In this document: positions 22,207-31,926 of the stretch, piece after piece
Numbering within the stretch: the first letter of the stretch is position 1
How the letters are laid out: each line of letters opens with the position of its first letter
From: Acidimicrobiia bacterium
GTDB lineage: Bacteria; Actinomycetota; Acidimicrobiia; Acidimicrobiales; Bin134
Length of the DNA: 64,000 nucleotides
Reading direction: 5' to 3'
Assembly: GCA_022819825.1 (NCBI GenBank)
Contig: JAJEGM010000021.1
Span: 62,001 to 126,000, forward strand
Position numbers and translations under genes: made by a program
Notes under the pieces: model-generated
Database searches by the model: none
What the model saw: only the letters and a program-made list of their open reading frames with translations
Told to the model about the DNA's origin: nothing

Positions 22207-23220
22207 ATGGAGGTGGCGGCTGTGGCCGTGGTGGGACACCATCTGTGTTCCAGGTTGGTCGATGTCACCGACGATTTAGGGGCATTGGAGTCCAAGGGCT
22301 TCTGGGCGGTGGCCATAGATTTCCACGGCAAGTCAGTGTGCGCCCGCTTCGACTCGGTTCGCCCGGCCCGACCCTGGAAGGGCCGCCCCTGGAAAGGGAT
22401 CCCGGCCGACACCTGGAGAAGCTCGCTCGACCAATCCGATTTCACCTCCGGGGTCTCGGCTATCCGGGATATGATCGCCGCCGGCGACGTCTACCAGGTG
22501 AACCTCACCCGCCGGCTGAGCGCACCGCTCATCGATCCCGACACCGACATCGCAGCGTTGGGAGCAGCGCTGGCTGAAGGAAACCCCGCACCATATGCCG
22601 CCGTGCTGCGCCTGCCCGACCACGGCGTACACATTGCCTCGGCCTCGCCCGAGCGCTTCTTGGTGCGCAACGGTCGATGGGTGGAATCGTCTCCCATCAA
22701 GGGCACCGCCGCCCACCCATCGGGGCTGACCCCGAAGGACCAGGCTGAGAACCTCATGATCGTCGATCTGGTGCGCAACGACTTGGGGCGGGTGTGCGAC
22801 TACGGCACGGTGAGCGTGCCCGCCCTGTTCTCCCTGGAGCATCACCCCGGCCTGGTGCATCTGGTGAGCACCGTGCGGGGTCGACTGGCCCGCGGCTGCG
22901 GATGGCCGGATCTGATCGACGCCACCTTCCCGCCGGGGTCGGTAACCGGCGCTCCCAAGCTGGCCGCCCTCAACGCCATCTATGCGTTGGAGCCGCAACC
23001 GCGGGGGGTGTACTGCGGCGCGGTGGGATGGGTGGACGCCGACCGCCAGCGGGGCGATTTGAACGTGGCCATCCGCACCTTGTGGATCGAAGACGAGCAC
23101 CTCCACCTCGGCACCGGAGGCGGCATCACCTACGACAGCGACCCCGAAGACGAGTGGCAGGAAACCGAGCTGAAGGCCAAGCGGCTGCTGGCCGTTGCCA
23201 CCGGGGAGTACGTGCTCTAG
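22207..23220 (+). CDS. pabB: Chorismate-binding enzyme, aminodeoxychorismate synthase component I-like
   Basis: AGDVYQVNLTRRL, SPIKGTAAHP, ENLMIVDLVRNDLGRVC, FPPGSVTGAPKLAAL, GTGGGITYDSDPEDEWQETELKAKRLL. Confidence 0.85.
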   Translation: MEVAAVAVVGHHLCSRLVDVTDDLGALESKGFWAVAIDFHGKSVCARFDSVRPARPWKGRPWKGIPADTWRSSLDQSDFTSGVSAIRDMIAAGDVYQVNLTRRLSAPLIDPDTDIAALGAALAEGNPAPYAAVLRLPDHGVHIASASPERFLVRNGRWVESSPIKGTAAHPSGLTPKDQAENLMIVDLVRNDLGRVCDYGTVSVPALFSLEHHPGLVHLVSTVRGRLARGCGWPDLIDATFPPGSVTGAPKLAALNAIYALEPQPRGVYCGAVGWVDADRQRGDLNVAIRTLWIEDEHLHLGTGGGITYDSDPEDEWQETELKAKRLLAVATGEYVL

Positions 23221-24050
23221 TGACGGCCCGCATCGTGTGGATCAACGGGGATCTGGTTCCGGAGGACGAGGCCCGGATCTCGCCCTTCGATCACGGATGG
23301 CTGGTGGGCGATGCCGTATTCGAGACCCTGGTCATTGTGCGGGGAATGCCGTTCGCCGCTCGCCGCCACCTGGAGCGGCTGGCCTACTCGGCCGAGCACC
23401 TGGGTGTGGAGGTTCCCGACGCCGATGTGCTGCGGGAGGCCATGATCGCGGTAGCCGACGCCAACGGGCTCCAAGAGGGTCGTCTGCGGGTCACCATCAG
23501 CAGCGGTACCGGGCCATTGGGCAGCAGCCGGGGCGACAGCCCGCCGACTGCCACCGTGGCCGCCACTCCCCAAGCCCCCTGGCCCGCCACCGTGGCGGTG
23601 GCCACCGTGGACTGGACCATCAACGAGCGCGGCCCTCTGGCCGGCCTCAAAACCGTGTCCTACGGAGCCAACGTGCGGGCATTGGCCGACGCGAAGACGG
23701 CCGGCGCCAGCGAGGCCATCTTCGCCAACACCCAGGGTCAGCTTTGCGAGGGCACCGGAAGCAACGTTTTCCTGGCCCACAATGGCCAGCTCATCACTCC
23801 CACCCTGGCCTCAGGATGCTTGGCCGGAGTCACCCGCCAGCTCGTGATCGAGCTGACCGGCGCGGTCGAGCGAGACGTGCCCCTCGAGGCGCTGGCCGCG
23901 GCCGAGGAGGCGTTCCTCACCTCCACTACCCGCGACGTTCACCCCATCCACGCCGTGGACGGCCATACTCTTCCCGCTGCCCCCGGCCCCCACACTCAAG
24001 CCGCGGTCCGCGCCTTCGCCCACCTCAAGGCCACGGAGATCGACCCCTAG
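23220..24050 (+). CDS. Aminotransferase class IV (4-amino-4-deoxychorismate lyase-like)
   Basis: GTG start overlapping pabB stop; FDHGWLVGDAVFETLVIVRG, EAIFANTQGQLCEGTGSNVFL, AEEAFLTSTTRDVHPIHAVDG. Confidence 0.75.
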   Translation: MTARIVWINGDLVPEDEARISPFDHGWLVGDAVFETLVIVRGMPFAARRHLERLAYSAEHLGVEVPDADVLREAMIAVADANGLQEGRLRVTISSGTGPLGSSRGDSPPTATVAATPQAPWPATVAVATVDWTINERGPLAGLKTVSYGANVRALADAKTAGASEAIFANTQGQLCEGTGSNVFLAHNGQLITPTLASGCLAGVTRQLVIELTGAVERDVPLEALAAAEEAFLTSTTRDVHPIHAVDGHTLPAAPGPHTQAAVRAFAHLKATEIDP

Positions 24051-24067
24051 CGATTCCCCCAAGAGAT

Positions 24068-24820
24068 CTACCGGCTACGCAGGTGTACAACATCGCCCAC
24101 CACAACCCTGGCCCCGCCTTCCATCACCAACGCCCCTCCGTCATCCAAATCCTGGGCCAGTCCCTCCAGCACGCTTCCGTCGCAAAGCTGCACCGACACT
24201 TGCTGGCCCAAGGTGGCTGACTCTCGGCGGGCCGCAGCCACCAGCACCGCCTGGCCGCTGGGCATCTCGATTCCGTCCATCCACTGCGAGAAGCCGGCCA
24301 ATACCCCGGCCAGCAACTCCTCGCGATCGACCGCCGCGCCGCACACGTCTTCCAAGGCCACCGCGGTGTCAGCCACCTCGGGGGGTGTTGCTCCGGTCCG
24401 CACGTTGAGCCCCATGCCCACCACCACGGCCTCCAGCCGATCTCCAGTCACCACCGACTCGGCCAGCACCCCAGCCAGCTTGCGGTCGGCCACCACCAGG
24501 TCGTTGGGCCATTTCAAACCGGGGCGCACCCCGGCCAGCGAATCGCAGGCCTCCACCGCCCCCAACGCCAGCGCGGTGGTCACCAGGTGGGCTCGCGCCA
24601 CATCGATCCTGGGCCTGGTGAGCACCGAGAACAACAGGCTCGACTCCGGCGCGGCAATCCAGCTGCGCCCCCGCCTCCCCCGACCCGCGCTCTGATACTC
24701 GGCCGCCAATACCACATCCGCCTCGGCCCCTTGACGGGCCGCGTCCAACAAGTCGGCGTTCGTCGACCCGGTCTCATTCACCCACTGAATCTGGAAGTCG
24801 GTCACTCCACTCCGTCCCAT
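24068..24820 (-). CDS. birA: Biotin--[acetyl-CoA-carboxylase] ligase
   Basis: NETGSTNADLLDAARQGAEADVVLAAEYQSAGRGRRGRSWIAAP; LKWPNDLVVADRKLAGVL. Confidence 0.9.
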   Translation of the reverse strand: MGRSGVTDFQIQWVNETGSTNADLLDAARQGAEADVVLAAEYQSAGRGRRGRSWIAAPESSLLFSVLTRPRIDVARAHLVTTALALGAVEACDSLAGVRPGLKWPNDLVVADRKLAGVLAESVVTGDRLEAVVVGMGLNVRTGATPPEVADTAVALEDVCGAAVDREELLAGVLAGFSQWMDGIEMPSGQAVLVAAARRESATLGQQVSVQLCDGSVLEGLAQDLDDGGALVMEGGARVVVGDVVHLRSR

Positions 24821-24872
24821 TTCGCCCCGCCATTATTCGCGTGATCCCAAGACTCTCTGCCACCATATTGCC

Positions 24873-26633
24873 GTGTTGTCCAAGGTATTGGTGGCGAACC
24901 GGGGGGAGATCGCCGTTCGAGTGATCCGGGCCTGCCGGGAGTTGGGCATCGCCACGGTGGCGGTGTACTCCGACCTCGACCGCAGCGCCCTCCACGTTCG
25001 CATGGCCGATGAGGCCCATGCCCTCGGTGGCCAGACCGCAGCCGAGAGCTACCTCAACACCGAGGCCATCCTCGACGTCATCGAGCGCACCGGAGCCGAC
25101 GCTGTCCACCCCGGCTACGGATTCTTCTCGGAGAACGCCGACTTCGCCCGGGCCATCACCGCCCGGGGGGTGGCGTTCATCGGCCCCAATCCCGAGGCCA
25201 TCGAGGTCATGGGCGACAAAATCTCCGCCCGCCAGGCCGCCGAGCGGGTAGGGGTGAGCGGCGTCCCCGGCACCACCGACCTCATCACCGATCCCGAGCA
25301 GGTGCGGGCCTTCGGCGCCGAGCACGGCTACCCGGTGGCCATCAAAGCGGCCTACGGCGGCGGCGGCCGGGGCATGAAGGTGGTGGCCGACGAGAGCGTG
25401 GTGGAAGAGGCCATCGAGTCGGCCCAGCGGGAGGCGCTGAGCTACTTCGGGCGCGACGAGATCTACATGGAGCGCTATCTGGAGCAGCCCCGCCACGTGG
25501 AGGTGCAGGTTCTGGCCGACAGCCACGGCAACTGCGTGTACCTGGGCACTCGTGACTGTTCAGCCCAGCGCCGCCACCAGAAGCTGATCGAGGAGGCCCC
25601 CGCGGCCGGCATCGACCCCGAAGTCCTGGCCGCCATGGGCGAGGCCGCGGTAAAGGTGGCCCAGGGCTGCGACTACGTGAACGCCGGCACGGTGGAGTTC
25701 CTGTATGAGGACGGCCAGTTCTACTACTTGGAGATGAACACCCGCCTCCAAGTGGAGCATCCGGCCACCGAGCTCGTCACCGGGATCGACCTGGTAGAGC
25801 AACAGATCAAGGTGGCCTCCGGCGAGCCCCTGCCGTTCACCCAGGACGAAATCGAGATATCCGGCCACGCCATCGAAGTGCGCATCAACGCCGAAGACCC
25901 CGCCGAGGGCGCCTTCCTGCCGTCACCGGGGCCGATCACCGGCCTGCGGGCGCCCAGCGGGTACGGAACCCGTTGGGACGGGGGGTACGAGGCCGGAGAT
26001 GAGATCAGCCAGTTCTACGACAATCTGGTGGGCAAGCTGATCTGCTGGGGTCGAGATCGGCCCACTGCCATCGCCCGCACCCTGCGGGCCCTCGACGAGC
26101 TGGAAGTGAGCGGGGTGGCCACCACCATTCCCGCCGACAAGGCCATCCTGGCCCACCCCGATTTCGCCGCCCTCACCCACTCCACCAAGTGGGTGGAGGA
26201 GACGCTCGACCTGACTGGAGTCAAGAGCGCCCCGGCCAGCCCCCCCTCCGACACCGAGCCCCTGGTGCAGCGGGACATCGACGTGGAGGTCAACGGCCAG
26301 CGCTATTCGGTGAAGATGTGGGTGCCGGAGACCGCCTCTGCCCCATCCGCCGCCCCCGCATCGGGCGGCGCCAAGCGCCCCAAGCGGGCCGCCGCCAGCA
26401 AGAGCGGGGGCAGCGCGGGCAGCGGTGAGGTGACCGTGCCCATGCAGGGCACCATCGTCAAGGTGATGGTGGCTGCGGGCGACACGGTAGAGGCCGGCGA
26501 TCCCATCGTGGTGCTCGAGGCCATGAAGATGGAGAACAACGTGTGTGCCGAGAAGTCCGGCACGATAGCGGAGGTCCGGGTGTCCGAGGGCGACTCGGTG
26601 GGGGGCGGCGACGTAGTGGCGGTGATCCAATAG
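24873..26633 (+). CDS. Acetyl/propionyl-CoA carboxylase alpha subunit (biotin carboxylase plus BCCP)
   Basis: KVLVANRGEIAVRVIRACRELGI ... IKAAYGGGGRGMKVV ... MNTRLQVEHPATELVTG ... VLEAMKMENNV biotinylation site. Confidence 0.95.
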   Translation: MLSKVLVANRGEIAVRVIRACRELGIATVAVYSDLDRSALHVRMADEAHALGGQTAAESYLNTEAILDVIERTGADAVHPGYGFFSENADFARAITARGVAFIGPNPEAIEVMGDKISARQAAERVGVSGVPGTTDLITDPEQVRAFGAEHGYPVAIKAAYGGGGRGMKVVADESVVEEAIESAQREALSYFGRDEIYMERYLEQPRHVEVQVLADSHGNCVYLGTRDCSAQRRHQKLIEEAPAAGIDPEVLAAMGEAAVKVAQGCDYVNAGTVEFLYEDGQFYYLEMNTRLQVEHPATELVTGIDLVEQQIKVASGEPLPFTQDEIEISGHAIEVRINAEDPAEGAFLPSPGPITGLRAPSGYGTRWDGGYEAGDEISQFYDNLVGKLICWGRDRPTAIARTLRALDELEVSGVATTIPADKAILAHPDFAALTHSTKWVEETLDLTGVKSAPASPPSDTEPLVQRDIDVEVNGQRYSVKMWVPETASAPSAAPASGGAKRPKRAAASKSGGSAGSGEVTVPMQGTIVKVMVAAGDTVEAGDPIVVLEAMKMENNVCAEKSGTIAEVRVSEGDSVGGGDVVAVIQ

Positions 26634-26692
26634 CGCGTCCGCGGCGCCGGCTGTCAGCCCGGCCCGCCCGCCGGTAGCATCGATCACGCCTC

Positions 26693-27922
26693 ATGGTCGA
26701 TTCCCAACCGCTTTCGCAGGCCGGCACCTCGATCGTCATTCCCAGCGCCGGCCACCTCCAGCCTGATGCCGACGCCTCCATGCTTCAGCGCTGCCTGGCC
26801 ACGCTCACCCTGCTCGATCCGGCGCCCGCGGAGGTGATCGTGGTGGTGGGCGACGAATTCCAGGGAGAGCCGCCTCAGCAGACCCCCGGCCTGCCCCTGC
26901 GAGTCCTCCACCGGGGCCCGGGGCCCTTCGACTTCTCCCGGGCCGTGAACTGCGGCGTGCTGGCCAGCCGCGGCCCCCTGGTTCTGATGCTCAACGACGA
27001 CATAGAGGCAGAAACCGGCGACTGGCTGGGAAAAATGGCCGCCCATCTCAGCGATCCGAGCATCGGCGCCGTGGGGGCGGCCCTGCTGTATCCCGACCGG
27101 TCGATACAGCACATCGGCATGGAGTTCGACGGCGCTCATCCCATCCACTCCTTCCGGGGATGCCAGCAGTCTGAAGCCGCCGACGGCGGCGACGGGGCTC
27201 GCGATGTGATCGGCGTCACCGGGGCCTGCCTTCTGGCCCGACGCCGGGACCTGCTGGCCGTGGGCGGGATGTCGCTTGAGTTCCCCGCCTCCTACGGCGA
27301 TGTCGATCTTTGCCTGCGGCTCATCCGGTCGGGCTTGCGGGTGGTGGTGGAGCCCGCTGCCACCCTCATCCACCACGAGAGCGCCAGCCGGGAACCGGTC
27401 ATCGAATCCTGGGAGTGGGAGAGGTTCGTCGCCCGCTGGGGCGAGCCGCCCCACCGGGGGCCACTCCCTGCCAATTCCGAATCCGACCGCAACTACGATT
27501 CAGCCATGACCGCCGATCAGGTGGATGGCGAGGATCGCGATCAGCTCCGCCATGAACTCCTCAATCTGCGCGATCGAGCCCTCGGAGCCGAAGCGCGCAA
27601 CCAGTTCCTGACGAACCGCGTCGCCCACCAAGACGAACAGATCGCCGAACTGGAAGACCGGGTGGCCGAGCGGGACTCCCGCATAGAAGAGTGGAAGAAC
27701 CGGGTGGCCGAGCGGGACACACGCATAGGCGAACGAGATGCCCGCATCGCTGAGCGGGACCTGCGCATGGCCGAGAAGGACGCCAGCGCCGACGAGAAGG
27801 ACGACCGCATCGCCGAGCTGGAAGCAGAGAACCTCCGCTTGCACGAGGACCTGGCCCGACCGGCCATCATCCGGCTTGCTCGTCGTCTAGTCCCAGGATC
27901 GGGCCGGCATGAGCGAGCTTGA
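26693..27922 (+). CDS. GT2 glycosyltransferase with C-terminal repetitive coiled coil
   Basis: FDFSRAVNCGVLASRGPLVLMLNDDIEAETGDWLGKM; C-terminal EDRVAERDSRIEEWKNRVAERDTRIGERDARIAERDLRMAEKD repeats. Confidence 0.8.
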   Translation: MVDSQPLSQAGTSIVIPSAGHLQPDADASMLQRCLATLTLLDPAPAEVIVVVGDEFQGEPPQQTPGLPLRVLHRGPGPFDFSRAVNCGVLASRGPLVLMLNDDIEAETGDWLGKMAAHLSDPSIGAVGAALLYPDRSIQHIGMEFDGAHPIHSFRGCQQSEAADGGDGARDVIGVTGACLLARRRDLLAVGGMSLEFPASYGDVDLCLRLIRSGLRVVVEPAATLIHHESASREPVIESWEWERFVARWGEPPHRGPLPANSESDRNYDSAMTADQVDGEDRDQLRHELLNLRDRALGAEARNQFLTNRVAHQDEQIAELEDRVAERDSRIEEWKNRVAERDTRIGERDARIAERDLRMAEKDASADEKDDRIAELEAENLRLHEDLARPAIIRLARRLVPGSGRHERA

Positions 27923-28871
27923 CCTCAAACAGGTCAGCGCGGAGATCGAGGCCGATGCCGACAAGCGCCGCCGCCAAGACCGGGAGATCGCCCAGCTTGA
28001 ACACGACATAGAGCAGGCTTGGGCCGACATCGCCGAGTCCGAGTCCTCTCTGCACGTCATCGACGAAGACGGCGATTTCTTGAACCAGGCCGCCAATCTG
28101 GCCTCGCTCGACCCCCATGTCCCGATCGGGTCGCGCCGGGGACTCCGCGGCGTCAAGTGGCTTGTCCGCAAACTGTCCTACTGGTACGCCCGCTTTCTCA
28201 CCGACCAGTTCAACGTGTTCGCCGGAGTGCTGATCCGGCACCTGCGCAACGTCGAAACCCGACTGGGCCGCCTGGAAGGCGCGGCCGGCTATCTGGGCGA
28301 CGGCACCGTTCCGGCCGGCTTCGGTGTTCTCGACAGTCCTCTTGAGCCATCGTCCGAAGTGGTGTCCCACGTCGCCGGCTTGGCGGGCTCGGGGCCGTGT
28401 CTGGTGCTGTCCGGTGGGAAAGGCGCCATAGTCGAGGCCATCAGCCAGCGGGGCATCAGCGTCCACGGCGTGGAACAAGACCCCGACCGGGTTCTCGCTG
28501 GACTCCGCCGTCGCCTCGACATTCGAGCGGGCGGCGTGCTCCCCCATCTGGTGGGCGCCGAGGACGGGGAATTCGGCACGATCGTGCTCACCGGGTTTGT
28601 GGAGACCCTCCCGCTAAGAGACCTGGTCGGAATGGTCAACCAGGCCAGCCTGAAGCTGAAGAAAACCGGGCGGATCGTGGTGGCAGTGGCCGACCCCGCA
28701 GCCCGGGCCCGGGTAGACGCCGAGCTGGGCTCGGGGTTGGGCATCTCACCGGTCACCTGGCGGCACCTGTTGGAGCAGGCCGGCTTCGACGCCAGCTTGG
28801 AGCCCTGCTCCGACTCCCGCATCACCGAGATAGTGGTCGCCCAGCGCACCGCCCCGCCGAGCCGGCCATGA
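27909..28871 (+). CDS. Coiled-coil plus SAM-methyltransferase-like protein
   Basis: N-terminal charged helix; Rossmann-like GPCLVLSGGKGAIVEAISQRGISVHGVEQDPDRV and LKKTGRIVVAVADP. Confidence 0.55.
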   Translation: MSELDLKQVSAEIEADADKRRRQDREIAQLEHDIEQAWADIAESESSLHVIDEDGDFLNQAANLASLDPHVPIGSRRGLRGVKWLVRKLSYWYARFLTDQFNVFAGVLIRHLRNVETRLGRLEGAAGYLGDGTVPAGFGVLDSPLEPSSEVVSHVAGLAGSGPCLVLSGGKGAIVEAISQRGISVHGVEQDPDRVLAGLRRRLDIRAGGVLPHLVGAEDGEFGTIVLTGFVETLPLRDLVGMVNQASLKLKKTGRIVVAVADPAARARVDAELGSGLGISPVTWRHLLEQAGFDASLEPCSDSRITEIVVAQRTAPPSRP

Positions 28872-28912
28872 GCCTCGCTGTGCCAATCATGAGCCCACTG
28901 AGCCGGCCATGA
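28868..28912 (+). other. Candidate junction mini-ORF J3 (MSLAVPIMSPLSRP) bridging the methyltransferase-like and GT4 genes
   Basis: ATGA overlaps at both ends; 16-bp exact direct repeats GAGCCGGCCATGAGCC at 28859-28874 and 28900-28915. Confidence 0.6.
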
Positions 28913-29970
28913 GCCCCACCGTCGACCTGTTGATCCCGCAGATGGCCACGGGAGACGCCACCAGCAACCACACCCGGCTGATCCAGCAGCTCCTCGAGGA
29001 GAAGGGGTTAGAGACCCGTGTCGTGGTAGAGCGCAAGAGCCGGTCCGATGGCAGCGACCTGTCGGTCGAGAAGTGGAAAGGCGACGCCCGCGTCTCGATT
29101 CTCCAGCACTCCATAGGGTCGGAGGTCGCTCAGTTCGTGATCCGGAAGAAGACGCCGGTCGTGCTCAACTACCACAACATCACCCCCGCCAGTTACTTCC
29201 AGTCGTGGCAGCCCGAACTGGCCAAGAGCGTCGAGCGAGGACGCCAGCAGCTCGGGCAACTGGCCCGGCTGACCCGTCGAGGGATCGCCGACTCGGAGTT
29301 CAACGCCCAAGAACTGAGGGACTTGGGCATCGACGATGTGGTGGTCGCCCCCGTGCTGTGGAAGCTGGGCAGCGGCGTGCCGCCGTCTGGGCAGGGCGAC
29401 AGCACCGACCTCGACGGCGGGGGGACCGTGCTGTTCGTCGGCCGGCTGGCCCCCAACAAGTGCCAGCACGATCTCATCGCCGCCTTCGCGGTGCTGTCGC
29501 GGTTCCGCCCCGAGGCCAGGCTGGTGCTCGTTGGACAGGCCTCTCCTCCCCAATACCTGCACTCTTTGAAGAGCCTCGCCCGGCGACTCGGCGTGCACAG
29601 TCGGGTTGTGTTCGCCGGCAAGGTGTCCGACAAGAACCTCCTCCAGTGGTACCAGCTGTCCGATGTGCTGGCCTGCACCTCCGAGCACGAGGGCTTCGGA
29701 GTGCCCCTGGTCGAGGCCATGGCCAACGGCCTGCCCGTGGTGGCCTACGACGCGGCCGCGGTGGCCGAGACGGTCCAGGATGCGGGCATCGTGATACGCG
29801 ACAAGCGGCCCGTGACCATGGCCCTGGCCCTCCACCGGGTGCTGAGCGACGGTCAGCTTCGCCAGAGCCTGCGCGACCGCGGCGTCAAGTCGGCCCAGCG
29901 GTTCGACATCTCCGTCACCCGCGAGCAGATGTGGATCGCCCTCAAAGACCTGGTGGAAGTCGGGGACTGA
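28909..29970 (+). CDS. GT4 family glycosyltransferase
   Basis: VLFVGRLAPNKCQHDLIAAFAVL; ACTSEHEGFGVPLVEAMANGLPVVAYDAAAVAETV. Confidence 0.9.
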   Translation: MSPTVDLLIPQMATGDATSNHTRLIQQLLEEKGLETRVVVERKSRSDGSDLSVEKWKGDARVSILQHSIGSEVAQFVIRKKTPVVLNYHNITPASYFQSWQPELAKSVERGRQQLGQLARLTRRGIADSEFNAQELRDLGIDDVVVAPVLWKLGSGVPPSGQGDSTDLDGGGTVLFVGRLAPNKCQHDLIAAFAVLSRFRPEARLVLVGQASPPQYLHSLKSLARRLGVHSRVVFAGKVSDKNLLQWYQLSDVLACTSEHEGFGVPLVEAMANGLPVVAYDAAAVAETVQDAGIVIRDKRPVTMALALHRVLSDGQLRQSLRDRGVKSAQRFDISVTREQMWIALKDLVEVGD

Positions 29971-29985
29971 TCCCGGAGGGCAGCC

Positions 29986-31914
29986 TCAGCGCCGGCCGAA
30001 GCCCCTTATCAACCCGGCGATCTTGTTGTGGACTCGCTCCCGCCACGCCACCCGGGCCAATCGGGCCTGGGCCTCGGCCAGCTCAGACTGGAGCTGCGCC
30101 AGCCGGGCGTCGGCTTGTGCCAGTCGAGCACGGGCCTGCTCCAAGCCCACCTCCGTCTCGTGCTGCTCGGACAGCTGGGCCAGCAGCTCCTGTTGCCGGT
30201 GGACCAAGTGCTCCATGCGGCGGTAGGGGGCCAGCGGCGATCCCAACCGGTCCATCCGGGACCGGGACCCCGCATCGTGCAGTTCGGCCAGCCTCACCGC
30301 CGGCTGGCGGTAGACCAGACCCATCAGCTCGCCCTCGGCCTGTCTCCACCGGCTGAGCAGGTCGTCGTCGATGTGTTCGCCGATCAGTCCGCCGAGATGA
30401 GCCACCAGGCGGTCGTTGCTCCAGGTCACCGGCAAGGGCAGATGGCAGCGGGCGCTCAGCAGGGCGGAGACCGTCTTCCACAGCCCTCTGACCACCGCCA
30501 AACGAACATCCACTCCCCCGGCGGCCACCCATTCCCGGTCCACGAACTTGAGGCCCTCCGCAGTCATCACAAAGTTGTCGGGCCCGGAATCCAACCACAC
30601 GGGGGGCAGCGCCCGTTCGGCATCGGCCGGCAGATAGGGGTGGGGCGCGGCAACCGAGTCGATCGGAGTCTCCCGAGCAGACAGCGCGGCCCGCCAGTTC
30701 CGCAACAGCTCGGCGAATCCGTCCTCGTCGCCCTCCCGGGCGCAGTCCAGCAGACACTGCTCGAGGTTCCGGCCCGGGTAGTAGGGCTCCTCGGCCACCT
30801 CCACCTGCCCGAGCCACCCGTCGAGATCACCGGCCCTGTCTTCATCCAGCAGACTGCGCCTCACCACCAGGCTCTGGTCCGAATCCACCACCACGGCCTG
30901 CTGTCTCCAGCGCCGTTGTCGATCCGGGGCCACGCGCCAGGCCAGCGACCGCTGGTCAACCCGCTCTGCCACCGCTTCTTTGCTCCGACCGGCGACCACC
31001 AGAAAGGAGTTGGCCACATCGGGTCCCAGGCCCGCCGTCAGCAGCGCTCGGTGGGCGGCCCGCTCATCGGCAACCACCACCGGACGGGCATATTCGCTGC
31101 TGGTGGGGTGGCCCACGATTTGGTCGACCATGTCGACGCCATCGGGTCGGCCATAGATCTCCTCGGCCAGCACCGCGGTGGGCAGCTTGTAGTCGGGAAA
31201 CGGGTACAGCCACTTCTGGATCCCCAACCCGGTGTCGGTCAGCATCTCGGCCAGCTCCCGCCGCGACCAGGTGGTGGGCTCCCCCTCGCGGTAGCCCTCC
31301 CAGCCCACCCAGGGCAGCCCCAGATGGTCTTCGGGAAATCCCAGCAGGTACTTGAGCCCGAGGCGGTTCTCAATGGCCAACACCACCACTCCGCCGGGAG
31401 CGAGGGCATCCACTGCCCGGCTGAGAAGAGCCGCGGGCCCGTCTCCCCCACCCTGGCCGGTGCCGGCATATTCCAGCACTCCCACCAACAGAACCACGTC
31501 GTAGGCCTCGCGCCCGCCGTCGCCCAGCGCGTCCAGCGGCCCACACAGAACCCCCACGTCGTGAAGTCCGGCACAGCGATGGGCGATCAGTTCGGCTCGG
31601 GCTGCACTGCCCTCCACCGCGGTCACCACCGCCCCCCGGTCGGCGCAGATCCGGGTGTTGACTCCCGAACCCGCCCCCACGTCCAACACCCGGTCGCCAG
31701 ATCCGATGGCCACCGGGGCCAATAAAACGGCCCGTTCAGGCGCCAGGTGATAGGCCGTGGGCCAGTCGTGGATCGCCGACGCCAGCTCATCAGACCCCAC
31801 TCGGCGGTCTTCCGCGGCTCGCAGCATTGCCAGCAGCTCGTCCTCAGCCCCGTCGGCATAGGGCAGCGAGTCGCCGATCATGGTGATTGGCAAGGGTTCA
31901 GCGCTCATCAGCAC
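29986..31914 (-). CDS. SAM methyltransferase + kinase-like domain + C-terminal coiled coil (WbdD-like layout)
   Basis: VLDVGAGSGVNTRICADRGAVVTAVEGS; WLDSGPDNFVMTAEGLKFVDREW resembles an APH/kinase catalytic loop plus metal-binding Asp; ARLAQADARLAQLQSELAEAQARLA then WRERVHNKIAGLIRGFGRR. An ATG start at 31908 is possible. Confidence 0.6.
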   Translation of the reverse strand: MLMSAEPLPITMIGDSLPYADGAEDELLAMLRAAEDRRVGSDELASAIHDWPTAYHLAPERAVLLAPVAIGSGDRVLDVGAGSGVNTRICADRGAVVTAVEGSAARAELIAHRCAGLHDVGVLCGPLDALGDGGREAYDVVLLVGVLEYAGTGQGGGDGPAALLSRAVDALAPGGVVVLAIENRLGLKYLLGFPEDHLGLPWVGWEGYREGEPTTWSRRELAEMLTDTGLGIQKWLYPFPDYKLPTAVLAEEIYGRPDGVDMVDQIVGHPTSSEYARPVVVADERAAHRALLTAGLGPDVANSFLVVAGRSKEAVAERVDQRSLAWRVAPDRQRRWRQQAVVVDSDQSLVVRRSLLDEDRAGDLDGWLGQVEVAEEPYYPGRNLEQCLLDCAREGDEDGFAELLRNWRAALSARETPIDSVAAPHPYLPADAERALPPVWLDSGPDNFVMTAEGLKFVDREWVAAGGVDVRLAVVRGLWKTVSALLSARCHLPLPVTWSNDRLVAHLGGLIGEHIDDDLLSRWRQAEGELMGLVYRQPAVRLAELHDAGSRSRMDRLGSPLAPYRRMEHLVHRQQELLAQLSEQHETEVGLEQARARLAQADARLAQLQSELAEAQARLARVAWRERVHNKIAGLIRGFGRR

Positions 31915-31926
31915 ATCCCGGCCGGC

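Noticed and set aside
24873-26633. Ala/Pro/Lys-rich stretch before the BCCP domain considered as a disrupted region
   Set aside because: It is the normal flexible linker between biotin carboxylase and BCCP domains; the frame is intact.
27160-27922. Repetitive AERDxRI segment considered as a CRISPR- or VNTR-like element
   Set aside because: Repeats are in frame, degenerate and coding for a heptad coiled coil; no spacer-repeat structure.
31906-31916. Possible two-codon mini-ORF (ATG TGC TGA) between the wzt-like gene and the methyltransferase, stop overlapping ATG at 31908
   Set aside because: Too short to separate from chance; does not overlap the upstream stop (10-nt gap) and shows no repeat of gene ends.
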